Part shown: positions 10,745-24,461 of the stretch, in pieces
How the letters are laid out: each line of letters begins with the position of its first letter
How positions within the stretch are numbered: the stretch's first letter is position 1
Assembly: GCA_030765065.1 (NCBI GenBank)
Contig: CM060984.1
Location: 1,560,001 to 1,624,000 of the forward strand
Source: Deroplatys truncata
Lineage: Eukaryota > Arthropoda > Insecta > Mantodea > Mantidae
Reading direction: 5' to 3'
DNA: 64,000 bases
Notes under the pieces: model-generated
Database searches by the model: none
What the model saw: only the letters and a program-made list of their open reading frames with translations
Told to the model about the DNA's origin: nothing
Position numbers and translations under genes: made by a program

Positions 10745-13700
10745 CTTACACATACCCGCAGGAACACACTAGAACTCATTAGCACAAACAAACTCACATT
10801 CTAAAGCTCACACACACCCGCAGTAGCACACTAGAACTCATAGGCACAAACACACTCACATACTAAAGCTCACACACCCGCAGTAACACACTAGAACTCA
10901 TTAGCACAAAAACACTCACATTCTAAAGCTCACATACACCCGCAGTCACAGACTACAACTCATTAGCACAAACACACTCTTACTCTAAAGCTCACACACA
11001 CCCGAAGTAGCACAATACAACACATCAGCACAAACACACTCACACTCTGAAGTTCACACACACCCGCAGTAACACCCTACAACTCATTGGCACAAACACA
11101 CGCACACTCTAAAGCTCACACACCCGCAGACACAAAATACAACTCTTTAGCACAAACACACTCTTACTCTAAAGATGACACACCCGCAGTAACATACTAC
11201 GACTCATTAGCACAAACACACTCACACTCTGAAGCTCACACACCCCCGCCGTAACACACTACAACTCATTAGGACTAACATACTCACACTCTAAAGCTCG
11301 CACACACACATGCACTAACACACTACAACTCATTAGCACAAACACACAGTCTAAAGTTTACACACCCGGAATAACACACTACAACTCATTAGCACAAACA
11401 CATTCGCACTCTAAAGCTCACACACCGGCAGTGACACACTAGAACTCATGAGCACAAACTCACTTACACTCTTAAGCTCACACACACCCGCAGTAACACA
11501 CTACTACTCATTAGCACAAACACACCCACACCTTAAAGAAGACACACCCGCAGTCACAGACTACAACTCATTAACACAAACACACGGACACTCTAAAACT
11601 CACACACACCCGCAGTGACACACTAGAACTGAATAGCACAAACAAACTCACACTCTAAAGCTCACACACACCCGCAGTAACACACTACAACTGAATAGCA
11701 CAAACACACTCACACTCTTAAGCACACACACCCGCAGTCACAGACCACAACACATTAGCACAAACACACTCACATTCTAAAGCTTACACACACCCGCAGT
11801 AACACACTAGAACAGATTAGCACAAACACTCACATTCTAAAGCTTACACACACCCGCAGTAACACACTAGAACTCATTAGCACAAACACACTCACATTCT
11901 CAACCTCACACACCCGAAGTAACACACTATAACTTATTCGCACAAACACAATCACATTCTAAAGCTCACACACACCCGCAGTAACACACTAGAACTTATT
12001 AGCACAAACACACTCACATTCTAAAGCTCACACACCCGCATTAACACACTAGAACTCATTAGCACAAACACACTAACATTCTAAAACTTACACACCCCCG
12101 CAGTAAAACACTAGAACTCATTAGCACAAACACACTCACATTCTAAAGCTCACACACACCCGCAGTAACACACTAGAACTCATTAACACAACCACACTCA
12201 CATTCTAAAGCTCAAACACCTGCAGTCACAGACTACAACTCATTAGCACAAACACACTCTTACTCTAAAGCTCACACACACCCGAAGTAGCACACTAGAA
12301 CTCATTAGCACAAACACACTCACACCCTAAAGCTTACATACCCGCAGTCACAAAGTACAACTTATTAGCACAAACACACTCACACTCTAAAGTTCACACA
12401 CACCCGCAGTAACACACTAGAACTCATTAGCACAAACACACTCACATTCTAAAGGTCACACACCCGCAGTCACAGACTACAACTCATTAGCACAAACACA
12501 CTCTTACTCTAAAGCTCACACTCACCCAAAGTAGCACACTACAACTCATTAGTACAAACACACTCACAGTCTGAAGCTCACACAACCACAGTCACACACT
12601 AAAACTCATTAGCACAAACACACTCACATTCTAAAGCCTACACATACCCGCAGGAACACACTAGAACTCATTAGCACAAACAAACTCAGATTTTAAAGCT
12701 CACACACCCGCAGTAACACACTAGAACTCATTAGCACAAACACACTCACATTCTAAAGCTCACACACACCCGCAGTAACACACTAGAACTCATTAGCACA
12801 AACACACTCACATTCTAAAGCTCACACACACCCGCAGTCACAGACTGCAACTCATTAGCACAAACACACTCTTACTCTAAAGCTCACACACACCCGAAGT
12901 AGCACAATACAACACATCAGCACAAACACACTCACACTCTGAAGCTTACACACACCCGCAGTAACACCCTACAACTCATTGGCACAAACACACGCACACT
13001 CTAAAGCTCACACACCCGCAGACACAGAATACAACGCTTTAGCACAAACACACTCTTACTCTAAAGATCACACACCCGCAGTAACATACTACGATTTTAT
13101 AGCACAAACACACTCACACTCTAAAGCTCACACTGCCCCGCCGTAACACACTACAACTCATTAGGACTAACATACTTACACTCTAAAGCTCGCACACACA
13201 CACCCGCAGTAACTCACTACAACTCATTAGCACAAACACACACACACAGTCTAAAGTTTACACACCCGGAATAACACACTACAACTCATTAGCACAAACA
13301 CATTCACACTCTAAAGCTCACACACCGGCAGTGACACACTAGAACTCATTAGCACAAACTCACTTACACTCTTAAGCTCACACACACCCGCAGTAACACA
13401 CTACTACTCATTAGCACAAACACACCCACACCTTAAAGAAGACACAACCGCAGTCACAGACTACAACTCATTAACACAAACACACGGACACTCCTAAACT
13501 CACACATACTCGCAGTGACAGACTAGAACTGAATAGCACAAACAAACTCAAACTCTAAAGCTCACACACACCCGCAGTAACACACTACAACTGAATAGCA
13601 CAAACACACTCACACTCTAAAGCACACACACCCGCAGTCACAGACTACAACACATTAGCACAAACACACTCACATTCTAAAGCTTACACACACCCGCAGT

Positions 13701-14520
13701 AACACACTAGAACTCATTAGCACAAACACTCACATTCTAAAGCTTACACACACCCGCAGTAACACACTAGAACTCATTAGCACAAACACACTCACATTCT
13801 CAAGCTCACACACCCGAAGTAACACACTATAACTTATTAGCAAAAACACAATCACATTCTAAAGCTCACACACACCCGCAGTAACACACTAGAACTCATT
13901 AGCACAAACACACTCACATTCTAAAGCTCACACACCCGCAGTAACACACTAGAACTCATTAGCACAAACACACTCACATTCTAAAGCTTACACACCCCCG
14001 CAGTAACACACTAGAACTCATTAGCACAAACACACTCACATTCTAAAGCTTACACACACCCGCAGTAACACACTAGAACTCATTAGCACAAACACACTCA
14101 CACCCTAAAGCTTACATACCCGCAATCACAAAGTACAACTTATTAGCACAAACACACTCACACTCTAAAGCTCACACATACCCGCAGTAACACACTAGAA
14201 CTCATTAGCACAAACACACTCACATTCTAAAGCTCACACACCCGCAGTCACAGACCACAACTTATTAGCACAAACACACTCTTACTCTAAAGCTCACACA
14301 CACCCGAAGTAGAACACTACAACTCATTAGTACAAACACACTCAAACTCTGAAGCTCACACACACCCGTAGTCACAGAGTACAACTCATTAGCACAAAAA
14401 CACTCACACTCTAAAGCTCACACACCCACAGTCACACACTACAACTCATTAGCACAAACACACTCACATTCTAAACCTACACACACCCGCAGGAACACAC
14501 TAGAACTCATTACCACAAAC
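10745..14520 (+). repeat. 1.9-kb internal duplication inside A copy 1
   Basis: Two sub-blocks, about 10745-12632 and 12633-14520, share the same order of variant monomers. The marker CCTTAAAGAAG lies at 11531 and 13431 (1,900 bp apart) and CACATCAGCAC at 11021 and 12913 (1,892 bp apart). The two halves are visibly more diverged from each other than the A copies are, so this duplication is older than the A amplification. Confidence 0.82.
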
Positions 14521-17160
14521 ACAGTCACATTCTAAAGATCACACACACCCACAGTCACAGACTACAACTCATTAGCACAAACACACTCTTACTCTAAAGC
14601 TCACACACACCCGAAGTAGCACAATACGACACATTGGCACAAACACACTTACACTCTGAAGCTCACACACACCCGCAGTAACACCCTACAACTCATTGGC
14701 ACAAATACACGCACACTCAAAAGCTCACACACCCGCAGACACAGAATACAACTCATTAGCACAAAAACACTCACACTCTAAAGCTCACACACCCACAGTC
14801 ACACACTACAACTCATTAGCACAAACACACTCACATTCTAAACCTACACACACCCGCAGGAACACACTAGAACTCATTAGCACAAACACAGTCACATTCT
14901 AAAGATCACACACACCCGCAGTCACAGACTACAACTCATTAGCACAAACACACTCTTACTCTAAAGCTCACACACACCCGAAGTAGCACAATACGACACA
15001 TCGGCACAAACACACTTACACTCTGAAGCTCACACACACCCGCAGTAACACCCGTCATCTCATTGGCACAAACACACGCACACTCTAAAGCTCACACACC
15101 CGAAGACACAGAATACAACTCTTTAGCACAAACACACTCTTACTCTAAAGCTCACACACCCGAAGTAACATACTACGACTCATTAGCACAAAGACACTCA
15201 CACTCTAAAACTCACAAACCCCCCCAGTAACACACTACTACTCATTAGGACTAACATACTCACTCTCTAAAGCTCGCACACACCCCCGCAGTAACACACT
15301 ACAACTCATTAGCACAAACACACACACAGTCTAAAGCTCACACACCCGCAGTAACACACTACAACTCATTAGCACAATAACACGCTTACTCTAAAGCTCA
15401 AAGACACCAGCAGTAGCAGACTACAACTCATTAGCACAATAACACTCTTACTCTAAAGCTCACACACACCCGCAGTAACACACTACAACTCATTAGCACA
15501 ATAACACTCTTACTCTAAAGCTAACACACCCGCAGTTACACACTACAACTCATTAACACAAACACACTCTAAAGCTCACACACCCGCAGTCAGGGACTAC
15601 AACTCATTAGCACAAACACCGTCACACTCTAAAGCTCACACACCCTCAGTAACACACTAGAACGCATTAGAACAAACACACTAACATTCTAAAGCTCAGA
15701 TACCCGCATTAACACACTAGAACTCATTAGCACAAACACACTAACATTCTAAAGCTTACACACCCCCGCAGTAACACACTAGAACTCATTAGCACAAACA
15801 CACTCACATTCTAAAGCTTACTCACACCCACAGTAACACGCTAGAACTCATTAGCACAAACACACTCACATTCTAAAGCTTACACACACCCGCAGTAACA
15901 CACTAGAACTCATTAGCACAAACACACTCACACCCTAAAGCTTTCATACCCGCAGTCACAAAGTATAACTTATTAGCACAAACACACTCACACGCTAAAG
16001 CTCACACACACCCGCAGTAACTTACTAGAACTCATTAGCATAAAAAACTCACATTCTAAAGCCCACACACACCCGCAGTCACAGAGTACAACTCATTAGC
16101 ACAAAAACACTCACACTCTAAAGCTCACACACCCACAGTCACACACTACAACTCATTAGCACAAACACACTCACATTCTAAACTTACACACACCCGCAGG
16201 AACATACTAGAACTCATTAGCACAAACACACTCACATTCTAAAGGTCACACACACCCGCAGTAACACACTAGAACTCATTAGCACAAACACACTCACATT
16301 CTAAGGCTCACACACACCCGCAGTAACACCCTACAACTCACTGGCACAAACACACGCACACTCTAAAGCTCACACTCCCGCAGACACAGAATACAACTCT
16401 TTAGCACAAACACACTCTTACTCTAAAGCTTACACCCCCGCAGTAACACACTACAACTCAGTAGGACTAACATACTCACTCACTAAACCTCACACACACA
16501 CACCCGCAGTAACACACTACAACTCATTAGCACAAACACACACACAGTCTAAAGCTCACACACCCGGAATAACACACTAAAACTCACTAGCAAAAACACA
16601 TTTACACTCTAAAGCTCACACACCGGCATTAACACACTAGAACTCATTAGCACAAACTCACTCACACACTTAAGCTCACACACATCCGCAGTAACACACT
16701 ACAACTCATTAGTTCAAACACACTCACACTCTAAAGCTCACACACCCGCAGTAACACACTACAACACATTAGCACAATAACACGCTTACTCTAAAGCTCA
16801 AACACACCCGCAGTAACAGACTACAACTCATTAGCACAATAACACTCTTACTCTAGAGCTCACACAAACCCGCAGTAACACACTACAACTCATTAGCACA
16901 ATAACACTCTTACTCTTAAGCTCACACACCTGTAGTAACACACTACAACTCATTAACACAAACACACTCACACTCTAAAGCTCACACACCCGCAGTCACA
17001 GACTACAACTCATTAGCACAAACACATTCACATTCTAAAGTTCACACACCCCAATAACACACTACAACTCATTAGCGCAAACACACTCACATTCTAAAGC
17101 TCACACACCCGCAGTAACACACTACAACCCATTCTAACAAAAACACACTCACACTCCAAA

Positions 17161-17240
17161 GCTCACACACTACCAATCACTAGCACGAACACACTCCAAA
17201 GCTCACACACTACAACTCACTAGCACAAGCACACTCCAAA
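17161..17240 (+). repeat. Pair of 40-bp short monomers (A copy 2)
   Basis: Same pair as at 10422, with the same distinguishing bases (TACCAATCAC and AGCACGAAC in the first, AGCACAAGC in the second). The pair was therefore already present in the unit before it was amplified. Confidence 0.88.
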
Positions 17241-17602
17241 GCTTACACACCCGCAGTAACACACTAACACTCATTAGCACAAACACACTCACACTTCAAA
17301 AATCATACACCCCCGCAGTCACACACTACAACTCATTAGCACAAACACACTCACACTCTAAAGCTTACACACCCGCAGTCACAGACTACAACTCATTAAC
17401 ACAAACACACTCACGCTCTAAAGCTCACACACCCGCAGTCAGAGACTACAACTCATTAGCACAAACACACTCACACTCTAAAGCTCACGTACCCGCAGTA
17501 AAAGACTACAACTCATTAGCACAAAACACTCACATTCTAAAGCTCAGGCACACCCGCAGTAACAGACTACAACTCATTAGCACAAACACACTCACATTCT
17601 AA

Positions 17603-20600
17603 AGCTTACACATACCCGCAGGAACACACTAGAACTCATTAGCACAAACAAACTCACATTCTAAAGCTCACACACCCGCAGTAGCACACTAGAACTCATA
17701 GGCACAAACACACTCACATTCTAAAGCTCACACACCCGCAGTAACACACTAGAACTCATTAGCACAAAAACACTCACATTCTAAAGCTCACATACACCCG
17801 CAGTCACAGACTACAACTCATTAGCACAAACACACTCTTACTCTAAAGCTCACACACACCCGAAGTAGCACAATACAACACATCAGCACAAACACACTCA
17901 CACTCTGAAGTTCACACACACCCGTAGTAACACCCTACAACTCATTGGCACAAACACACGCACACTCTAAAGCTCACACACCCGCAGACACAGAATACAA
18001 CTCTTTAGCACAAACACACTCTTACTCTAAAGATGACACACCCGCAGTAACATACTACGACTCATTAGCACAAACACACTCACACTCTGAAGCTCACACA
18101 CCCCCGCCGTAACACACTACAACTCATTAGGACTAACATACTCACACTCTAAAGCTCGCACACACACATGCACTAACACACTACAACTCATTAGCACAAA
18201 CACACAGTCTAAAGTTTACACACCCGGAATAACACACTACAACTCATTAGCACAAACACATTCGCACTCTAAAGCTCACACACCGGCAGTGACACACTAG
18301 AACTCATGAGCACAAACTCACTTACACTCTTAAGCTCACACACACCCGCAGTAACACACTACTACTCATTAGCACAAACACACCCACACCTTAAAGAAGA
18401 CACACCCGCAGTCACAGACTACAACTCATTAACACAAACACACGGACACTCTAAAACTCACACACACCCGCAGTGACACACTAGAACTGAATAGCACAAA
18501 CAAACTCACACTCTAAAGCTCACACACACCCGCAGTAACACACTACAACTGAATAGCACAAACACACTCACACTCTTAAGCACACACACCCGCAGTCACA
18601 GACCACAACACATTAGCACAAACACACTCACATTCTAAAGCTTACACACACCCGCAGTAACACACTAGAACAGATTAGCACAAACACTCACATTCTAAAG
18701 CTTACACACACCCGCAGTAACACACTAGAACTCATTAGCACAAACACACTCACATTCTCAACCTCACACACCCGAAGTAACACACTATAACTTATTCGCA
18801 CAAACACAATCACATTCTAAAGCTCACACACACCCGCAGTAACACACTAGAACTTATTAGCACAAACACACTCACATTCTAAAGCTCACACACCCGCATT
18901 AACACACTAGAACTCATTAGCACAAACACACTAACATTCTAAAACTTACACACCCCCGCAGTAAAACACTAGAACTCATTAGCACAAACACACTCACATT
19001 CTAAAGCTCACACACACCCGCAGTAACACACTAGAACTCATTAACACAACCACACTCACATTCTAAAGCTCAAACACCCGCAGTCACAGACTACAACTCA
19101 TTAGCACAAACACACTCTTACTCTAAAGCTCACACACACCCGAAGTAGCACACTAGAACTCATTAGCACAAACACACTCACACCCTAAAGCTTACATACC
19201 CGCAGTCACAAAGTACAACTTATTAGCACAAACACACTCACACTCTAAAGTTCACACACACCCGCAGTAACACACTAGAACTCATTAGCACAAACACACT
19301 CACATTCTAAAGGTCACACACCCGCAGTCACAGACTACAACTCATTAGCACAAACACACTCTTACTCTAAAGCTCACACTCACCCAAAGTAGCACACTAC
19401 AACTCATTAGTACAAACACACTCACAGTCTGAAGCTCACACAACCACAGTCACACACTAAAACTCATTAGCACAAACACACTCACATTCTAAAGCCTACA
19501 CATACCCGCAGGAACACACTAGAACTCATTAGCACAAACAAACTCAGATTTTAAAGCTCACACACCCGCAGTAACACACTAGAACTCATTAGCACAAACA
19601 CACTCACATTCTAAAGCTCACACACACCCGCAGTAACACACTAGAACTCATTAGCACAAACACACTCACATTCTAAAGCTCACACACACCCGCAGTCACA
19701 GACTGCAACTCATTAGCACAAACACACTCTTACTCTAAAGCTCACACACACCCGAAGTAGCACAATACAACACATCAGCACAAACACACTCACACTCTGA
19801 AGCTTACACACACCCGCAGTAACACCCTACAACTCATTGGCACAAACACACGCACACTCTAAAGCTCACACACCCGCAGACACAGAATACAACGCTTTAG
19901 CACAAACACACTCTTACTCTAAAGATCACACACCCGCAGTAACATACTACGATTTTATAGCACAAACACACTCACACTCTAAAGCTCACACTGCCCCGCC
20001 GTAACACACTACAACTCATTAGGACTAACATACTTACACTCTAAAGCTCGCACACACACACCCGCAGTAACTCACTACAACTCATTAGCACAAACACACA
20101 CACACAGTCTAAAGTTTACACACCCGGAATAACACACTACAACTCATTAGCACAAACACATTCACACTCTAAAGCTCACACACCGGCAGTGACACACTAG
20201 AACTCATTAGCACAAACTCACTTACACTCTTAAGCTCACACACACCCGCAGTAACACACTACTACTCATTAGCACAAACACACCCACACCTTAAAGAAGA
20301 CACAACCGCAGTCACAGACTACAACTCATTAACACAAACACACGGACACTCCTAAACTCACACATACTCGCAGTGACAGACTAGAACTGAATAGCACAAA
20401 CAAACTCAAACTCTAAAGCTCACACACACCCGCAGTAACACACTACAACTGAATAGCACAAACACACTCACACTCTAAAGCACACACACCCGCAGTCACA
20501 GACTACAACACATTAGCACAAACACACTCACATTCTAAAGCTTACACACACCCGCAGTAACACACTAGAACTCATTAGCACAAACACTCACATTCTAAAG

Positions 20601-21380
20601 CTTACACACACCCGCAGTAACACACTAGAACTCATTAGCACAAACACACTCACATTCTCAAGCTCACACACCCGAAGTAACACACTATAACTTATTAGCA
20701 AAAACACAATCACATTCTAAAGCTCACACACACCCGCAGTAACACACTAGAACTCATTAGCACAAACACACTCACATTCTAAAGCTCACACACCCGCAGT
20801 AACACACTAGAACTCATTAGCACAAACACACTCACATTCTAAAGCTTACACACCCCCGCAGTAACACACTAGAACTCATTAGCACAAACACACTCACATT
20901 CTAAAGCTTACACACACCCGCAGTAACACACTAGAACTCATTAGCACAAACACACTCACACCCTAAAGCTTACATACCCGCAATCACAAAGTACAACTTA
21001 TTAGCACAAACACACTCACACTCTAAAGCTCACACATACCCGCAGTAACACACTAGAACTCATTAGCACAAACACACTCACATTCTAAAGCTCACACACC
21101 CGCAGTCACAGACCACAACTTATTAGCACAAACACACTCTTACTCTAAAGCTCACACACACCCGAAGTAGAACACTACAACTCATTAGTACAAACACACT
21201 CAAACTCTGAAGCTCACACACACCCGTAATCACAGAGTACAACTCATTAGCACAAAAACACTCACACTCTAAAGCTCACACACCCACAGTCACACACTAC
21301 AACTCATTAGCACAAACACACTCACATTCTAAACCTACACACACCCGCAGGAACACACTAGAACTCATTACCACAAACAC
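17603..21380 (+). repeat. 1.9-kb internal duplication inside A copy 2
   Basis: CCTTAAAGAAG lies at 18389 and 20289, exactly 1,900 bp apart, the same spacing as in copy 1. The halves meet near 19490, at the monomer with GCCTACACATACCCGCAGG. Confidence 0.82.
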
Positions 21381-24019
21381 AGTCACATTCTAAAGATCAC
21401 ACACACCCACAGTGACAGACTACAACTCATTAGCACAAACACACTCTTACTCTAAAGCTCACACACACCCGAAGTAGCACAATACGACACATTGGCACAA
21501 ACACACTTACACTCTGAAGCTCACACACACCCGCAGTAACACCCTACAACTCATTGGCACAAATACACGCACACTCAAAAGCTCACACACCCGCAGACAC
21601 AGAATACAACTCATTAGCACAAAAACACTCACACTCTAAAGCTCACACACCCACAGTCACACACTACAACTCATTAGCACAAACACACTCACATTCTAAA
21701 CCTACACACACCCGCAGGAACACACTAGAACTCATTAGCACAAACACAGTCACATTCTAAAGATCACACACACCCGCAGTCACAGACTACAACTCATTAG
21801 CACAAACACACTCTTACTCTAAAGCTCACACACACCCGAAGTAGCACAATACGACACATCGGCACAAACACACTTACACTCTGAAGCTCACACACACCCG
21901 CAGTAACACCCGTCATCTCATTGGCACAAACACACGCACACTCTAAAGCTCACACACCCGAAGACACAGAATACAACTCTTTAGCACAAACACACTCTTA
22001 CTCTAAAGCTCACACACCCGAAGTAACATACTACGACTCATTAGCACAAAGACACTCACACTCTAAAACTCACAAACCCCCCCAGTAACACACTACTACT
22101 CATTAGGACTAACATACTCACTCTCTAAAGCTCGCACACACCCCCGCAGTAACACACTACAACTCATTAGCACAAACACACACACAGTCTAAAGCTCACA
22201 CACCCGCAGTAACACACTACAACTCATTAGCACAATAACACGCTTACTCTAAAGCTCAAAGACACCAGCAGTAGCAGACTACAACTCATTAGCACAATAA
22301 CACTCTTACTCTAAAGCTCACACACACCCGCAGTAACACACTACAACTCATTAGCACAATAACACTCTTACTCTAAAGCTAACACACCCGCAGTTACACA
22401 CTACAACTCATTAACACAAACACACTCTAAAGCTCACACACCCGCAGTCAGGGACTACAACTCATTAGCACAAACACCGTCACACTCTAAAGCTCACACA
22501 CCCTCAGTAACACACTAGAACGCATTAGAACAAACACACTAACATTCTAAAGCTCACATACCCGCATTAACACACTAGAACTCATTAGCACAAACACACT
22601 AACATTCTAAAGCTTACACACCCCCGCAGTAACACACTAGAACTCATTAGCACAAACACACTCACATTCTAAAGCTTACTCACACCCACAGTAACACGCT
22701 AGAACTCATTAGCACAAACACACTCACATTTTAAAGCTTACACACACCCGCAGTAACACACTAGAACTCATTAGCACAAACACACTCACACCCTAAAGCT
22801 TTCATACCCGCAGTCACAAAGTATAACTTATTAGCACAAACACACTCACACGCTAAAGCTCACACACACCCGCAGTAACTTACTAGAACTCATTAGCATA
22901 AAAAAACTCACATTCTAAAGCCCACACACACCCGCAGTCACAGAGTACAACTCATTAGCACAAAAACACTCACACTCTAAAGCTCACACACCCACAGTCA
23001 CACACTACAACTCATTAGCACAAACACACTCACATTCTAAACTTACACACACCCGCAGGAACATACTAGAACTCATTAGCACAAACACACTCACATTCTA
23101 AAGGTCACACACACCCGCAGTAACACACTAGAACTCATTAGCACAAACACACTCACATTCTAAGGCTCACACACACCCGCAGTAACACCCTACAACTCAC
23201 TGGCACAAACACACGCACACTCTAAAGCTCACACTCCCGCAGACACAGAATACAACTCTTTAGCACAAACACACTCTTACTCTAAAGCTTACACCCCCGC
23301 AGTAACACACTACAACTCAGTAGGACTAACATACTCACTCACTAAACCTCACACACACACACCCGCAGTAACACACTACAACTCATTAGCACAAACACAC
23401 ACACAGTCTAAAGCTCACACACCCGGAATAACACACTAAAACTCACTAGCAAAAACACATTTACACTCTAAAGCTCACACACCGGCAGTAACACACTAGA
23501 ACTCATTAGCACAAACTCACTCACACACTTAAGCTCACACACATCCGCAGTAACACACTACAACTCATTAGTTCAAACACACTCACACTCTAAAGCTCAC
23601 ACACCCGCAGTAACACACTACAACACATTAGCACAATAACACGCTTACTCTAAAGCTCAAACACACCCGCAGTAACAGACTACAACTCATTAGCACAATA
23701 ACACTCTTACTCTAGAGCTCACACAAACCCGCAGTAACACACTACAACTCATTAGCACAATAACACTCTTACTCTTAAGCTCACACACCTGTAGTAACAC
23801 ACTACAACTCATTAACACAAACACACTCACACTCTAAAGCTCACACACCCGCAGTCACAGACTACAACTCATTAGCACAAACACATTCACATTCTAAAGT
23901 TCACACACCCCAATAACACACTACAACTCATTAGCGCAAACACACTCACATTCTAAAGCTCACACACCCGCAGTAACACACTACAACCCATTCTAACAAA
24001 AACACACTCACACTCCAAA

Positions 24020-24099
24020 GCTCACACACTACCAATCACTAGCACGAACACACTCCAAAGCTCACACACTACAACTCACTAGCACAAGCACACTCCAAA
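24020..24099 (+). repeat. Pair of 40-bp short monomers (A copy 3)
   Basis: Third copy of the A-type pair, unchanged in length and diagnostic bases, followed as in the others by a monomer starting GCTTACACACCCGCAG. Confidence 0.88.
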
Positions 24100-24461
24100 G
24101 CTTACACACCCGCAGTAACACACTAACACTCATTAGCACAAACACACTCACACTTCAAAAATCATACACCCCCGCAGTCACACACTACAACTCATTAGCA
24201 CAAACACACTCACACTCTAAAGCTTACACACCCGCAGTCACAGACTACAACTCATTAACACAAACACACTCACGCTCTAAAGCTCACACACCCGCAGTCA
24301 GAGACTACAACTCATTAGCACAAACACACTCACACTCTAAAGCTCACGTACCCGCAGTAAAAGACTACAACTCATTAGCACAAAACACTCACATTCTAAA
24401 GCTCAGGCACACCCGCAGTAACAGACTACAACTCATTAGCACAAACACACTCACATTCTAA

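Larger units (their letters stand above)
8004..14746 (+). repeat. Higher-order repeat A, copy 1 (6,743 bp)
   Basis: First of three direct copies. The rare variant CCCGTCATCTCATTGG lies at about 8309, 15052 and 21910 and fixes the period. This copy is 121 bp (two monomers) shorter than the next at about 10740, and carries 4 extra bases in a CA run near 9750 and 2 more near 10815, which accounts for its length. The left boundary is inferred from the copy 1/copy 2 joint at 14747. Sequence just upstream (about 7860-8003) still matches the end of a unit, so a worn fourth copy probably lies to the left. Confidence 0.92.
14747..21604 (+). repeat. Higher-order repeat A, copy 2 (6,858 bp)
   Basis: The middle copy, roughly 113 monomers by length. 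The joint with copy 1 lies within a monomer: the ACACAGAA type runs straight into TACAACTCATTAGCAC, where elsewhere that type continues as TACAACTCTTTAGCAC. By eye it differs from copy 3 at only scattered bases, for example near 15690, 16629, 17915, 21239 and 21414. Order of parts: monomers with AGCACAATAACAC (about 8600-8800 equivalent), a pair of 40-bp short monomers, then a 1.9-kb internal duplication. Confidence 0.93.

Noticed and set aside
14696..14902. Identical 68-codon frames at 14696-14902 and 21554-21760
   Set aside because: Their identity only reflects the 6,858-bp A repeat. The third A copy loses the frame's second half at the array edge, so there is no sign of coding constraint.
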